A stretch of DNA of 64,000 nucleotides from an uncultured Pelagibacteraceae bacterium (GTDB lineage Bacteria > Pseudomonadota > Alphaproteobacteria > Pelagibacterales > AG-422-B15): the NCBI GenBank assembly GCA_902617525.1, contig CACMWW010000001.1, forward strand, positions 62,001 to 126,000, in the 5' to 3' direction. Positions 39,661 to 48,199 of the stretch are shown piece after piece (position 1 is the stretch's first letter; each line of letters starts with the position of its first letter). A model generated the notes under the pieces. The model worked only from the letters and a program-made list of their open reading frames with translations. It ran no database searches and was not told the origin of the DNA. Both the position numbers and the translations under genes were made by a program.

Positions 39661-40181
39661 TATCTTTTGATGTTGCCTTCTCTTCTTATTTTTTTCTGTA
39701 ACTGCAATAATCCATAAAGCAGGCCTTCTGCTGTGGGTGGGCACCCTGGCACGTAAACATCAACAGGTATTATTCGATCGCAACCTCTAACAACAGAATA
39801 TGAGTAGTGATAATACCCTCCACCATTCGCACAACTTCCCATGGAGATTACATATCGAGGTTCTGGCATCTGATCGTAAGCTTTTCTTAATGCCGCTGCC
39901 ATTTTATTTGTCAAAGTACCTGCCACTATAAGAACGTCTGCATGTCTTGGTGATGCTCTTGGAGCTGCACCAAAACGCTCAACGTCGTAGCGCGGTGTTC
40001 CAACATGCATCATTTCGATAGCACAACAAGCTAATCCGAATGTCATCCAATGCAGAGAGCCTGTTCGAGCCCAGTTAATAAGGTTATTGATACTGGTGAC
40101 AACAAACCCCTTATCAGCATACAACTTCTTTAGTCTTTCTAGTTCTGGACTTGTCTCTTCAATATTTGTATTTATTGCCAC
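39660..40181 (-). CDS. nuoB: NADH-quinone oxidoreductase subunit B
   Basis: This approximately 173-residue subunit holds cluster N2, the last iron-sulfur cluster before quinone. The ligands are the tandem Cys in LACCAIEMM plus [10 protein letters not shown] and [14 protein letters not shown]. The best start is GTG at 40181, seven bases after an AAGGAG ribosome-binding site and overlapping the nuoA stop. The longer open frame from 40292 would add 37 residues that are just nuoA read in another frame. Length then equals the family norm. Confidence 0.93.
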   Translation of the reverse strand: MAINTNIEETSPELERLKKLYADKGFVVTSINNLINWARTGSLHWMTFGLACCAIEMMHVGTPRYDVERFGAAPRASPRHADVLIVAGTLTNKMAAALRKAYDQMPEPRYVISMGSCANGGGYYHYSYSVVRGCDRIIPVDVYVPGCPPTAEGLLYGLLQLQKKIRREGNIKR

Positions 40182-40537
40182 TCCAATGCTCCTTTTTTCC
40201 ACTCGTATATGAAACCAATTGTTAGAATAGCTAGAAAAACCATCATTGAAACAAAACCAAATAAGCCTAAGGTTCCAAATGTAACGGCCCAAGGAAATAG
40301 GAACGCGACTTCGAGGTCAAAAATAATAAAAAGTAATGTGACTAAATAAAAACGAACATCAAACTTCATTCTAGAGTCTCCAAACTGTTCAAATCCGCAC
40401 TCATAGGCAGAATTCTTTTCAGGATCAGGGTTATTTACTGCAACTAAGAAATTTGCCAAAACAAATAGACAGCTAATCGCTAACGCAACAAACATAAAAA
40501 TTAGTATTGGCAAATAATCAGCTATCGCTATGTCCAT
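40172..40537 (-). CDS. nuoA: NADH-quinone oxidoreductase subunit A
   Basis: This 121-residue three-helix membrane subunit is the first gene of the complex I operon. [48 protein letters not shown] is the highly conserved loop and second helix of NuoA. Upstream lies the 339-base gap that must hold the operon promoter. The gene is followed without a gap by nuoB. Confidence 0.97.
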   Translation of the reverse strand: MDIAIADYLPILIFMFVALAISCLFVLANFLVAVNNPDPEKNSAYECGFEQFGDSRMKFDVRFYLVTLLFIIFDLEVAFLFPWAVTFGTLGLFGFVSMMVFLAILTIGFIYEWKKGALEWQ

Positions 40538-40876
40538 ATTTTAGAATCGTATTAGTATCACCAAAAATATATATTCAAATCATTCGAAAACAATACAAAA
40601 TATGGGAAAAATTGTGTTTCCGACCGTTAGCGATTAATTTTTAAGGGAGCGAAACTAAATTTACAAAAAAACAGAGTGGAATTAAATTAACATATTTGAA
40701 AATATACAAAAAAATCGGAAATTTCCTAATTTTTCAACACTATTTGACCTTTGATCAGTGACTTTTAACATTAATTAAACTCTCAAAAAATTTAGTGAGT
40801 ATCTGCATACACTTAATTTACTGGTAAATAGCCATATAATAGTTTTGAATTAGAATAATCAATAAAATTAGGAAAT
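40538..40876 (+). other. Intergenic region between divergent nuoA and the SMP-30 gene
   Basis: This is the only gap over 300 bases in the window. It holds no convincing gene; the longest small frames are under about 15 codons. It must carry two divergent promoters. Minus-strand candidate for nuo: TTGTTT (40593-40588), 16-base spacer, TATATT (40571-40566), weak -35. Plus-strand candidate for the SMP-30 gene: a perfect TATAAT at 40835-40840 with a poor -35. It is markedly AT-rich, with a slightly GC-richer patch at about 40619-40655. No tRNA or terminator hairpin was seen. Confidence 0.6.
40835..40840 (+). promoter_or_regulatory. Candidate -10 box of the SMP-30/GST operon
   Basis: TATAAT lies 36 bases before the ATG at 40877. 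The -35 region (TTAATT with a 16-base spacer) matches the consensus poorly, so support comes only from the perfect -10 hexamer and its position. Confidence 0.4.
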
Positions 40877-41794
40877 ATGAATAGTAATTTCAAATTAATC
40901 GCAGATAACCTTCACTTTTCTGAAGGTCCAAGATGGAAAGATGGTAAACTTTGGTTTTCAGATTTTTACCATCATGCTGTGATGACCGCAGATGAGATGG
41001 GGAATGTTGAAAAAATAGTCGATGTACCTAATCAACCGTCTGGCCTGGGTTGGCTGCCAAATGGTGATCTCATTATTGTCTCTATGCTCGATAGAAAGCT
41101 ACTAAAGTTTAATGATGGCAATCTTACTGAGCATGCAGATATGTCAAAACTTATACCTTTTAGATGCAATGACATGGTAGTCGATAAAAACGGTAATGCT
41201 TTCGTTGGTAATTTTGGATCAATTCATCACGGAAAAGATATAAAGCCAACAGTACTTATAAAAGTAGACCCTAATGGAAATTCCTCAATTGCTGCTTCAA
41301 ATTTAGACTTTCCAAATGGAACTGTAATTACGCCTGATGGTAAAAAACTAATTATTGGCGAAACCTATGCGGGTAGACTTACTGCATTTGATTTAGATAC
41401 AGATGGAAATCTTTCTAATCGGAGAGTATGGGCTCATATGATGCCTAATTTATTTTATTACTCCACAAGAATAATGCGGTTATTAAAAATTACACCAAAA
41501 GAAGGTAAAGGTATTCCTTACCCTGTTCCTGATGGTATTTGCTTAGATGAAAAGATGGGGATCTGGATAGCATCTCCAACTACCTCAGAGGTTGTTAGAT
41601 ATACAGAAGGTGGGAAAATTACAGATAGAATTACAACTCCAAATAGAGCGTATGCATGTATGTTAGGAGGATCAGATGGCAAGAAATTATTTGTATGTAC
41701 GGCTGATGCGTCTGAACCAGAAGAAGCTAAAGCTGTGAAATCTGGAAAGATTTATTCGATTAATGTGGAGAACGCCAAAGCTGGGTATCCATAG
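40877..41794 (+). CDS. SMP-30/gluconolactonase/LRE family protein
   Basis: This 305-residue six-bladed beta-propeller resembles calcium-dependent lactonases of the SMP-30 family. The metal Glu in FSEGPRWKDGKLWFSD, the LDFPNGTVITPDGK segment and VPDGICLDEKMGIWIAS (Asn and Asp ligands) are visible. No signal peptide, so cytoplasmic. It opens a tight four-gene set: its TAG stop shares one base with the GTG start of the next gene. Substrate unknown; sugar lactones and other lactones are typical for the family. Confidence 0.85.
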   Translation: MNSNFKLIADNLHFSEGPRWKDGKLWFSDFYHHAVMTADEMGNVEKIVDVPNQPSGLGWLPNGDLIIVSMLDRKLLKFNDGNLTEHADMSKLIPFRCNDMVVDKNGNAFVGNFGSIHHGKDIKPTVLIKVDPNGNSSIAASNLDFPNGTVITPDGKKLIIGETYAGRLTAFDLDTDGNLSNRRVWAHMMPNLFYYSTRIMRLLKITPKEGKGIPYPVPDGICLDEKMGIWIASPTTSEVVRYTEGGKITDRITTPNRAYACMLGGSDGKKLFVCTADASEPEEAKAVKSGKIYSINVENAKAGYP

Positions 41795-42405
41795 TGAAAT
41801 ATAAAATCTTCGGTAAATCAGAATGGGGTTCTGATATAATTGAGTTCCTTTGCCATGAAATATCAATTGAATATGAGTTTGTTGAGATTGGCGATAATTT
41901 TAAAAGTGACAAAACCATACTTAATGTTAATCCTCTTGGAAGAGTGCCAATGGTTGAGACGCCAAATGGCGAATATTTAATAGAAAGTATGGCAATTGTT
42001 TATCACTTTATTGAAAGAGAGAGCCAATTGATACCTGATACTAAAAATGGAATAACCGACTTCCATCAAATTATGGCATTTATGTCATCGTCAATTTATC
42101 CTGCAATCCTTCTTTATTTTCATCCTGATCATTACGTTTCTACTGAAAATACTGAAGACTTAGTGAATAGATCTAAATCAATCTTGGAAACTTATTTAAA
42201 CTATTTAGAAAATAAAATAGGTGAATATATTGTTGGCAATTCACTGTCAGCTGCAGATTTTTATTTATTCACATTGCTTTTCTGGTTAGAGGAGGATCAT
42301 TTTCTTGAAAATTATCCAAAAATACAAAATTTCTACAATAAAATGCTACAGAATCAGACAATAATGAAAGTAAGGAAAATACAAAATGAGAGAAAGACAG
42401 TTTAA
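41794..42405 (+). CDS. Glutathione S-transferase family protein
   Basis: This 203-residue protein has an N-terminal thioredoxin-like domain with NPLGRVPMVETPNGEYLIESMAIVYHF (the cis-Pro and the Glu-Ser glutathione-binding pair) and an all-helical C-terminal domain with GNSLSAADFYLFTLLFWL. The start is GTG, overlapping the upstream stop (TAGTG), and the 3' end overlaps the next gene by 20 bases. It probably conjugates or reduces an electrophile handled by this cluster. Class and substrate are not clear. Confidence 0.85.
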   Translation: MKYKIFGKSEWGSDIIEFLCHEISIEYEFVEIGDNFKSDKTILNVNPLGRVPMVETPNGEYLIESMAIVYHFIERESQLIPDTKNGITDFHQIMAFMSSSIYPAILLYFHPDHYVSTENTEDLVNRSKSILETYLNYLENKIGEYIVGNSLSAADFYLFTLLFWLEEDHFLENYPKIQNFYNKMLQNQTIMKVRKIQNERKTV

Positions 42406-42973
42406 AAAATTTTTTATTGTTTACGGCCATTACGATGATAATTCATTTAATGCAGCCATAAGAGATACCTTTATAGAAAGTGCAAAAAAAGCTGGTCATA
42501 CAGTTGATATGGTCGATTTATATAAAGAGAAATTTGATCCTGTATTTGCTGGAGGTAATCCTGGACCAGATGTTCTAGATCACCGAAGGAGGATTGAACA
42601 GAGTGATACAATTGTATTAATTGCTCCTATTTGGAATTTTAGAATGCCTGCAATTCTGGAAGGCTGGATAGATAAAGTTTTAGCTCCTCCATGGGCATTT
42701 ACTTTTAAACAACTGGTAGGCAACTATGGCTACCCTCAAGGTAATTTAGGCAATAAAAAAGCGATAATATTTTGCACATATGGCTCTCCTCGTTTAGCAA
42801 TAACTACTTTTTTTCTCAATTTACCAATAAGACGCTTGAAAAGAGGTGTTTTTCACATATGTGGTATTAAGAGCATACTTTATAAAAGGTATTTTGCTGT
42901 ACCGTTTGTCGCTGACAAGGTTAGAAAAAAATTTTTAAAGGATGTTAAAGATACTGCTACTTTATTTCAATAA
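42386..42973 (+). CDS. NAD(P)H-dependent quinone oxidoreductase, flavodoxin-like fold
   Basis: This 195-residue protein belongs to the NQO1/KefF/MdaB-like family. Segments KFFIVYGHYDDNSFNAAIRDTF, VDMVDLYKEKFDPVF and DTIVLIAPIWNFRMPAILEGWIDKVLAPPWAFTF match the FMN/FAD-binding flavodoxin fold and the aromatic active-site loop. Two-electron reduction of quinones or related compounds is expected. It overlaps the GST gene by 20 bases, so the two are translationally coupled. Confidence 0.87.
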   Translation: MRERQFKKFFIVYGHYDDNSFNAAIRDTFIESAKKAGHTVDMVDLYKEKFDPVFAGGNPGPDVLDHRRRIEQSDTIVLIAPIWNFRMPAILEGWIDKVLAPPWAFTFKQLVGNYGYPQGNLGNKKAIIFCTYGSPRLAITTFFLNLPIRRLKRGVFHICGIKSILYKRYFAVPFVADKVRKKFLKDVKDTATLFQ

Positions 42974-42980
42974 TGACTAA

Positions 42981-43289
42981 GTGAAGAAAATAATAGAGAT
43001 ATTTAAGGGTCTTTGGTCACCTATAATGGACTCAAATGTAAATCCATTAAAAAATATAGCCAATCTAAAAATTCGTCACATGATAATGCAAATTCTTGCT
43101 TTTATGTGGAGCGGTGTATTTTCACTTTATATCGTTGATAGTATTTTTGTGTTTGGTTTCACTGCAATTGCTCATGCGCTATTAATTGCCGCAATTTTCA
43201 TAACGATGTTTGTATTTGTCACGGCTGAAAAAAAACCCCAAATTTATGATTTAAGATTCTTTAGGGGCAAAGATGGTGAGCACGAATAA
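42981..43289 (+). CDS. Small two-helix membrane protein, unknown
   Basis: This 102-residue protein was not recognised. Two hydrophobic segments at about residues 33-55 and 57-82 are predicted to span the membrane, with a basic N-terminus and an acidic tail (GKDGEHE). The start is GTG, seven bases after the quinone reductase stop, so it is probably the last gene of the operon. It could anchor or support the reductase, but that is only inference from position. Confidence 0.7.
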   Translation: MKKIIEIFKGLWSPIMDSNVNPLKNIANLKIRHMIMQILAFMWSGVFSLYIVDSIFVFGFTAIAHALLIAAIFITMFVFVTAEKKPQIYDLRFFRGKDGEHE

Positions 43290-43318
43290 CTTTTCCTATA
43301 ATGAGTATCCAGAATAAA

Positions 43319-44836
43319 TCATTGATTTTTTGATTCTTCTATCAACTTAATGATATTTTCGTGAATCACTGTTGCCGTATCTGGACCCAAGGACACTACC
43401 TCGCCATATGTTTCTTCACTTTCTCCATAGATCCAAGGAGCGTCATCATCCCACTCACTTTTTGGGATGATGTAACCGATTGAGTCATTTGCTAAATTCA
43501 CCATCAAGTTTAGTTTGTCTGGAAATTGACTTCGTAAATTTGGAACTTCTTGCGGCGTCATAACATAATCAGCTCCTTTAGGGTTTTCAATGCCGCCAAT
43601 AGCAATTTCTGGATAAAGCTCTCCAGGAATTCCAGTAATAGATGCATCTCCTATTTGTATAAATGCTACCTCACTTAGATAACGTATGAATGGTTGCCTC
43701 AGACTGAATTTAGTATCAGCATCAATTATACCGAGAAAAGTGCCGAATGAGAGCATCAAGTTTTCTATACCTAATTCTATTTCTTGTGATTGGATACTTA
43801 GTGATGGTTTAGGAGAAGTCTTAAAATCACCTGCTTGAAAAGCCTCTATAACACTGTTTGCAAGGCTATAACCATATGCGCGAGCTTTAGAATGACTCGG
43901 TTTAGTAATCATTTTTTCCAAAACAGGATCATAAATTGGATCGGTTGGTCCTGATGTCATCAAGCCTCCTATATTTCCTGTAAGCCATAGCGTGGTTCCG
44001 CCAAGACCAGGTTTAATTAACTTGTCATCATAATAAATTCCATGACTGATACCTCTTCTTAAGTAGCCAGCAACATCAGAGGTTATGTCTAAGTTTTTAT
44101 CCCATGCAAGCTCGACATGAATTCCAAAATTGATTAAAGAACCAATAATTGAGCCATCAGGGCGATTGAATAAAATTGCCCTTATATCATCGTCTATAAT
44201 GATAGGTTTTCGTTTATCTTTAATCGGGGTAAGTGGATTAGTCGGAATTAAAGCCAGACTCATTTCTGCAGCCTCTAAGTTATCAATAGCCATTTTTAAA
44301 GTGCTTATAAAATCTTTTTTAAGCCGCTTCATATAGGCATCGTTGACACCGCTTTTTAAAAAACTCGGGCCCCAAAGACCCTGAGTATCAGGGCCTTCAT
44401 GATTATGTGTTGCATGCACCATAATGTAATCTAGACCCCACTCGGCTGGGACATCCTCACGGATACTGAGTACAAATTTTCGCATTAACCCTATTGTATC
44501 AGCACTTATGATACCTATTCGTGTCTGGCCATCATCTATTACAACGGCTACGGACATCAAATCATCTTTAATGCCTTGGGCAGCTCGTTTATTTTGAAAA
44601 CCTGCCATCCACACCGCATCAAATCGGCCATTACCATTTTTATCGGTCCACTTATCAATATCTGGATCAAATTGAGCATCATTATTTATATCTTCCCATT
44701 CATCAATTAGATTAGGGGTAATCGGCATCTGAGCAAAACCAACTTTAAATTCACTTGCATGTATTTGAGAAGTCAAAATTATGCCAAACATCATAATGGC
44801 ATAAAGAGTGTTTTTTATATAGCGGCAGTAAATCAT
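43319..44836 (-). CDS. Neutral/alkaline ceramidase-like secreted hydrolase
   Basis: This 505-residue protein has a signal peptide (YAIMMFGIILTSQIHA, cleavage near residue 28). It then shows the neutral ceramidase N-terminal pattern: VGFAQMPITP, a zinc-type HATHNHEGPD at residues 141-150 and the INFGIHVE segment. Residues of about 48-73 carry Asp/Asn-rich loops (NNDAQFDPDIDKWTDKNGNG) that resemble calcium-binding sites. It probably cleaves an amide or ester lipid in the periplasm or outside the cell. It converges on the small membrane protein gene with 29 bases between. Its true substrate is not known. Confidence 0.75.
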   Translation of the reverse strand: MIYCRYIKNTLYAIMMFGIILTSQIHASEFKVGFAQMPITPNLIDEWEDINNDAQFDPDIDKWTDKNGNGRFDAVWMAGFQNKRAAQGIKDDLMSVAVVIDDGQTRIGIISADTIGLMRKFVLSIREDVPAEWGLDYIMVHATHNHEGPDTQGLWGPSFLKSGVNDAYMKRLKKDFISTLKMAIDNLEAAEMSLALIPTNPLTPIKDKRKPIIIDDDIRAILFNRPDGSIIGSLINFGIHVELAWDKNLDITSDVAGYLRRGISHGIYYDDKLIKPGLGGTTLWLTGNIGGLMTSGPTDPIYDPVLEKMITKPSHSKARAYGYSLANSVIEAFQAGDFKTSPKPSLSIQSQEIELGIENLMLSFGTFLGIIDADTKFSLRQPFIRYLSEVAFIQIGDASITGIPGELYPEIAIGGIENPKGADYVMTPQEVPNLRSQFPDKLNLMVNLANDSIGYIIPKSEWDDDAPWIYGESEETYGEVVSLGPDTATVIHENIIKLIEESKNQ

Positions 44837-44945
44837 TCGTACCTATCAACTATAACCGTCATTACTAGATTTTGATATTTTTAATGAGCTTATAAACTAT
44901 TGTATCCAATAAATTTCTTTAAAACTTGTTGCAAAAGCAAAAAAT

Positions 44946-44972
44946 TAAATCTTATTTTCTTAAGAATAATTA
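44946..44972 (-). terminator. Possible terminator after tRNA-Asp
   Basis: On the minus strand, just after the tRNA-Asp CCA end, TTATTCTT pairs with AAGAAAATAA and is followed within a few bases by a run of T. The stem is all A-T apart from one pair, so it is a weak candidate. Confidence 0.35.
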
Positions 44973-44974
44973 TG

Positions 44975-45052
44975 TGGCGGGAGTGACGGGACTCGAACCC
45001 GCGACCTCCTGCGTGACAGGCAGGCGCTCTAACCAGACTGAGCTACACCCCC
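44975..45052 (-). tRNA. tRNA-Asp (GTC)
   Basis: A cloverleaf on the minus strand from 45052 to 44975. The acceptor GGGGGTG pairs with CACTCCC (one G-U), the D-arm follows, the anticodon stem CCTGC/GCAGG carries loop CTGTCAC with anticodon GTC, and the T-arm GCGGG-TTCGAGT-CCCGT precedes it. The CCA end is encoded. It lies 33 bases from tRNA-Val and marks one side of the accessory gene block. Confidence 0.97.
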
Positions 45053-45085
45053 ACAGTAAAATTTTTTCCATCTCGTGGGAGGAAA

Positions 45086-45161
45086 TGGTGGGCGATGAGA
45101 GGTTCGAACTCCCGACATTCACGGTGTAAACGTGACGCTCTTCCAGCTGAGCTAATCGCCC
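45086..45161 (-). tRNA. tRNA-Val (TAC)
   Basis: A cloverleaf on the minus strand from 45161 to 45086. The acceptor is GGGCGAT with ATCGCCC, and the anticodon stem TCACG/CGTGA carries loop TTTACAC with anticodon TAC. The T-arm contains GTTCGAACC and CCA is encoded. The hupB-tRNA-Val-tRNA-Asp order is conserved in alphaproteobacteria. Confidence 0.97.
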
Positions 45162-45208
45162 GGAAAGACTGTTATATATCTATTTTAGTGAATATTCACA
45201 GATATTTA

Positions 45209-45254
45209 TAAAAAAAATCCGACCACGCTTTGTTTAAGAGTGATCGGATTTTAA
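45209..45254 (-). terminator. Intrinsic terminator of hupB
   Basis: A perfect nine-pair stem (AAAATCCGA at 45214-45222 with TCGGATTTT at 45244-45252) has a further CAC/GTG pairing inside. On the minus strand it is followed by a run of eight T. It lies 25 bases after the hupB stop and before tRNA-Val, so it ends the hupB transcript. The plus-strand direction has only four T. Confidence 0.88.
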
Positions 45255-45278
45255 ATAATTTAGTCAGCAGTTAAGGAA

Positions 45279-45572
45279 CTACATTCCTCCGCCGCCAGCA
45301 TTATTAACAGCTTCTTTCAAACCTTTACCTGCAGTAAACTTAGGTCTAGTTGACTCAGGGATTTGAATAACCTCATTGGTGCGTGGATTTCGCCCTTGAG
45401 ATGCTTTTCTAATTGATGTTTTGAATGTGCCAAAGCCCACCAATCTTACTTCTCCCCTTGCTTTAAGAACATCAGTAATTTGGTCAAAAACTGCATTTAC
45501 TGCCTTTTCTGAGTCAGATTTTTGCATACCTGTAACATCAGCTACTTTTGCTATTAAGTCTTGTTTGTTCAT
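45279..45572 (-). CDS. hupB: DNA-binding protein HU
   Basis: This 97-residue HU/IHF-family nucleoid protein has the helical N-terminus MNKQDLIAKVADVTGMQKSD, the body VRLVGFGTFKTSIRKASQGRNPRTNEVIQIP with the DNA-minor-groove arm, and the C-terminal helix. It ends in a short Gly tail (GGGGM). A run of nine G two bases before the ATG is the only possible ribosome-binding site. It follows lon at 140 bases with its own candidate promoter. Confidence 0.96.
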   Translation of the reverse strand: MNKQDLIAKVADVTGMQKSDSEKAVNAVFDQITDVLKARGEVRLVGFGTFKTSIRKASQGRNPRTNEVIQIPESTRPKFTAGKGLKEAVNNAGGGGM

Positions 45573-45574
45573 AA

Positions 45575-45583
45575 CCCCCCCCC
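45575..45583 (-). repeat. G9 homopolymer acting as the hupB ribosome-binding site
   Basis: On the mRNA strand seven A are followed by nine G, then TT and the hupB ATG. In this AT-rich genome a nine-base G run is exceptional. Its location at the ribosome-binding site makes length variation a plausible way to tune HU level. Confidence 0.6.
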
Positions 45584-45616
45584 TTTTTTTAGGAGTTTTT
45601 GATTCGTAATATAACT

Positions 45617-45645
45617 ATGAGACCTGAACTACCATATATAGTCAA
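45617..45645 (-). promoter_or_regulatory. Candidate hupB promoter
   Basis: On the minus strand, TTGACT (45645-45640) is followed after 17 bases by TCTCAT (45622-45617), matching the sigma-70 consensus at five and four of six positions. It sits 45 bases before the hupB ATG, in the gap after lon. Confidence 0.5.
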
Positions 45646-45712
45646 GAAAAAGCCCAAGAAAACTGCTAAAAATTAAAATTTAGGTATCTTCATTTAAGAA
45701 AATATAATTAAA

Positions 45713-48121
45713 TCAGTGTGTTATAGGATTATCCACATCTTGATCAGCATCATCTTCTGATATATCGCTCGAAGACTTAGGTGAATCCTCTTCGTCCCAC
45801 TCAATAGGCAGGAGAGGCTTTGTCAAAGCTATTTTTAAGACCTCATCAACATTATCAACAAATATTAGTTCCAGTCCATCTTTTACATTATCTGGTATAT
45901 CAGCCATGTCTTTTTCATTTTCCTTTGGAATTATAACAGTTTTTGTTCCAGCTCTGAGAGCAGCTAATAGTTTTTCTTTTAAACCACCAATCCCAAGTGC
46001 CTTTCCACGAAGTGTCACTTCACCTGTCATAGCAATATCTTTTCTAACAGGTATACCTGTCAACACTGAAACTATGGATGTAACCATACCTAGGCCAGCA
46101 GATGGACCATCTTTTGGAATTGCACCTTCTGGTACATGAATATGAATATCACGTATCGGGAAAATAGTTGGTTTTATTCCAAACTCAATACATCTTGAGC
46201 GAACATAGGATTTTGCGGCTTGAATAGACTCTTTCATTACATCACCTAATTTTCCAGTAATGGTCATGCGGCCTTTTCCAGGCATTATAACCGACTCTAT
46301 TGGCAATATATCGCCGCCAACTTCTGTCCAAGCAAGTCCTGTGACTATCCCAACCTGGTCGTCATTATCAATTTCGCCAAATTTAAATTTTCTAACACCT
46401 GCAAACTCATGTAAATTATCTTCGTTTATTGTTAGTGATCCAATGTCACCTGCTACAATTTTTTTAACTGTTTTACGAGCGAGGTTAGCAAGTTCTCTTT
46501 CTAAACTCCTTACACCTGCTTCCCTAGTATAATATCTTATTAATCCAGTTATCGCACTATCATCTAGTATAAGCTCACCACTCTTTAAGCCATGCTTTTC
46601 TAACATCTGTGGTGCTAAATGTTGTTTTACAATTTCTACTTTTTCATCTTCTGTGTAGCCTGCAATTCTAATAATTTCCATTCTGTCTAAAAGTGCAGGA
46701 GGCATTCTTAATGTATTAGCAGTTGTAATAAACATTGTATCGGACAAGTCATAATCAACTTCTAAATAGTGATCGTTGAATGAATTATTTTGCTCTGGAT
46801 CAAGCACTTCCAATAAAGCTGACGAAGGATCTCCTCTGTAATCAGCTCCTAACTTATCAATTTCGTCTAATAGAAATAATGGATTAGATGATCCTGCTTT
46901 CTTCATCATCTGAAGAACTTTTCCAGGCAAAGATCCTATATAAGTTCTTCTGTGCCCCCTAATCTCAGCTTCATCTCTAACTCCTCCGAGTGACATTCTA
47001 ACAAATTTTCTTCCCGTAGCTCTTGCAATCGACTTACCCAATGAAGTTTTACCCACACCTGGAGCTCCAACTAAACATAAAATTGGACCTTTCATTTTCT
47101 TTATTCTTTGCTGAACAGCCAAATATTCTAGTATTCTCTCTTTAACTTTTTCAAGACCATAATGATCTTCGTTAAGAACACTCTCTGCAAATTTGATATC
47201 TTTTTTTACTTTTGTCTTTTTACCCCATGGTATTGTTAATATCCAGTCTAAATAATTTCTTATAACACTGGATTCAGCGGACATTGGGCTCATTGATTTC
47301 AACTTTTTAATTTCAGAGTAGCATTTTTCTTTTGCTTCTTTTGAAAGTTTAGTATTCTCAATTTTTTCCTCATACTCCTGAATATCGTCTTTACCATCAT
47401 CGCCTTCTCCAAGCTCCTTTTGGATGGCTTTCATTTGCTCATTTAGATAATACTCCCTTTGAGTTTTCTCCATTTGATTTTTTACACGACCTCTAATCTT
47501 TTTTTCAACTTGCATAACATCGAGTTCTGCTTGAATAAAGTTCATTATCTTTTCAAATCTCTCTGTAAGGTCGATTGCTTCCAATATCTCTTGTTTATCA
47601 GACAACTTAATTGATAAGTGTGATGCAATTGTGTCACTCAACTTAGCTAAATCATCAATTTCGTTTATTGTCCCAAGTACTTCAGGAGGAATTTTTTTAT
47701 TTAAATTTACATATTTATCAAAAAGATCTGTTATTGATTTAGATAATGCTCTTAACTTTTTATCTGAGCTATCATTGTTCTCATCAATTAGATCAATATT
47801 GGATACAAGATAATCCTCATTATCAGTAAACATGTTAATCGAAGCTCTTTGAAGTCCCTCGACAAGTACTTTGACTGTACCGTCAGGTAATTTTAATAAC
47901 TGTAGTACATTTGCAATTGTTCCAAAGTCAAAAAGGTCATCTTTTTTTGGGTCATCTACTGACGCACTTTTTTGAGTGATGAGCATGATGCGTTTATCAC
48001 CAGCCATGACTTTTTCTAGCGCCTTGACTGACTTGTCTCTACCAACAAACAATGGAACCACCATGTGAGGGAACACAACGATATCTCTTAGAGGCAAGAC
48101 TGGGATATTATTTTCAATCAT
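45713..48121 (-). CDS. lon: ATP-dependent Lon protease
   Basis: This 802-residue LonA has an N-terminal substrate-binding domain (PVLPLRDIVVFPHMVVPLFVGR at the start), a coiled-coil region (about 190-250), an AAA+ module with Walker A GAPGVGKTSLG and Walker B LLDEIDKLG, and a Ser-Lys protease domain with PKDGPSAGLGM. Length is typical. A heat-shock-type promoter is predicted about 80-105 bases upstream. Lon degrades misfolded and regulatory proteins, and the neighbours clpX, clpP and tig form a proteostasis block. Confidence 0.98.
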   Translation of the reverse strand: MIENNIPVLPLRDIVVFPHMVVPLFVGRDKSVKALEKVMAGDKRIMLITQKSASVDDPKKDDLFDFGTIANVLQLLKLPDGTVKVLVEGLQRASINMFTDNEDYLVSNIDLIDENNDSSDKKLRALSKSITDLFDKYVNLNKKIPPEVLGTINEIDDLAKLSDTIASHLSIKLSDKQEILEAIDLTERFEKIMNFIQAELDVMQVEKKIRGRVKNQMEKTQREYYLNEQMKAIQKELGEGDDGKDDIQEYEEKIENTKLSKEAKEKCYSEIKKLKSMSPMSAESSVIRNYLDWILTIPWGKKTKVKKDIKFAESVLNEDHYGLEKVKERILEYLAVQQRIKKMKGPILCLVGAPGVGKTSLGKSIARATGRKFVRMSLGGVRDEAEIRGHRRTYIGSLPGKVLQMMKKAGSSNPLFLLDEIDKLGADYRGDPSSALLEVLDPEQNNSFNDHYLEVDYDLSDTMFITTANTLRMPPALLDRMEIIRIAGYTEDEKVEIVKQHLAPQMLEKHGLKSGELILDDSAITGLIRYYTREAGVRSLERELANLARKTVKKIVAGDIGSLTINEDNLHEFAGVRKFKFGEIDNDDQVGIVTGLAWTEVGGDILPIESVIMPGKGRMTITGKLGDVMKESIQAAKSYVRSRCIEFGIKPTIFPIRDIHIHVPEGAIPKDGPSAGLGMVTSIVSVLTGIPVRKDIAMTGEVTLRGKALGIGGLKEKLLAALRAGTKTVIIPKENEKDMADIPDNVKDGLELIFVDNVDEVLKIALTKPLLPIEWDEEDSPKSSSDISEDDADQDVDNPITH

Positions 48122-48199
48122 ATTCGACTCGATAATCCTTTTATCAATAAGATGATCAATACTAAATCTAGTAAAGTCATTTATTTTTCTACTACTCTT

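Noticed and set aside
39661..39744. 28-residue N-terminal extension of nuoC
   Set aside because: It overlaps the conserved end of nuoB; ATG 39660 is the normal start.
40182..40292. 37-residue N-terminal extension of nuoB
   Set aside because: It lies within nuoA in another frame; GTG 40181 has AAGGAG seven bases upstream and gives normal length.
40602..40637. 11-codon frame in the nuoA/SMP-30 gap
   Set aside because: Too short, with no ribosome-binding site and no family resemblance.
44926..45129. 67-codon plus-strand open frame reading VTGLEPATSCVTGRRSNQ...
   Set aside because: It is the well-known false protein produced by reading antisense through tRNA genes; it covers tRNA-Asp and part of tRNA-Val.
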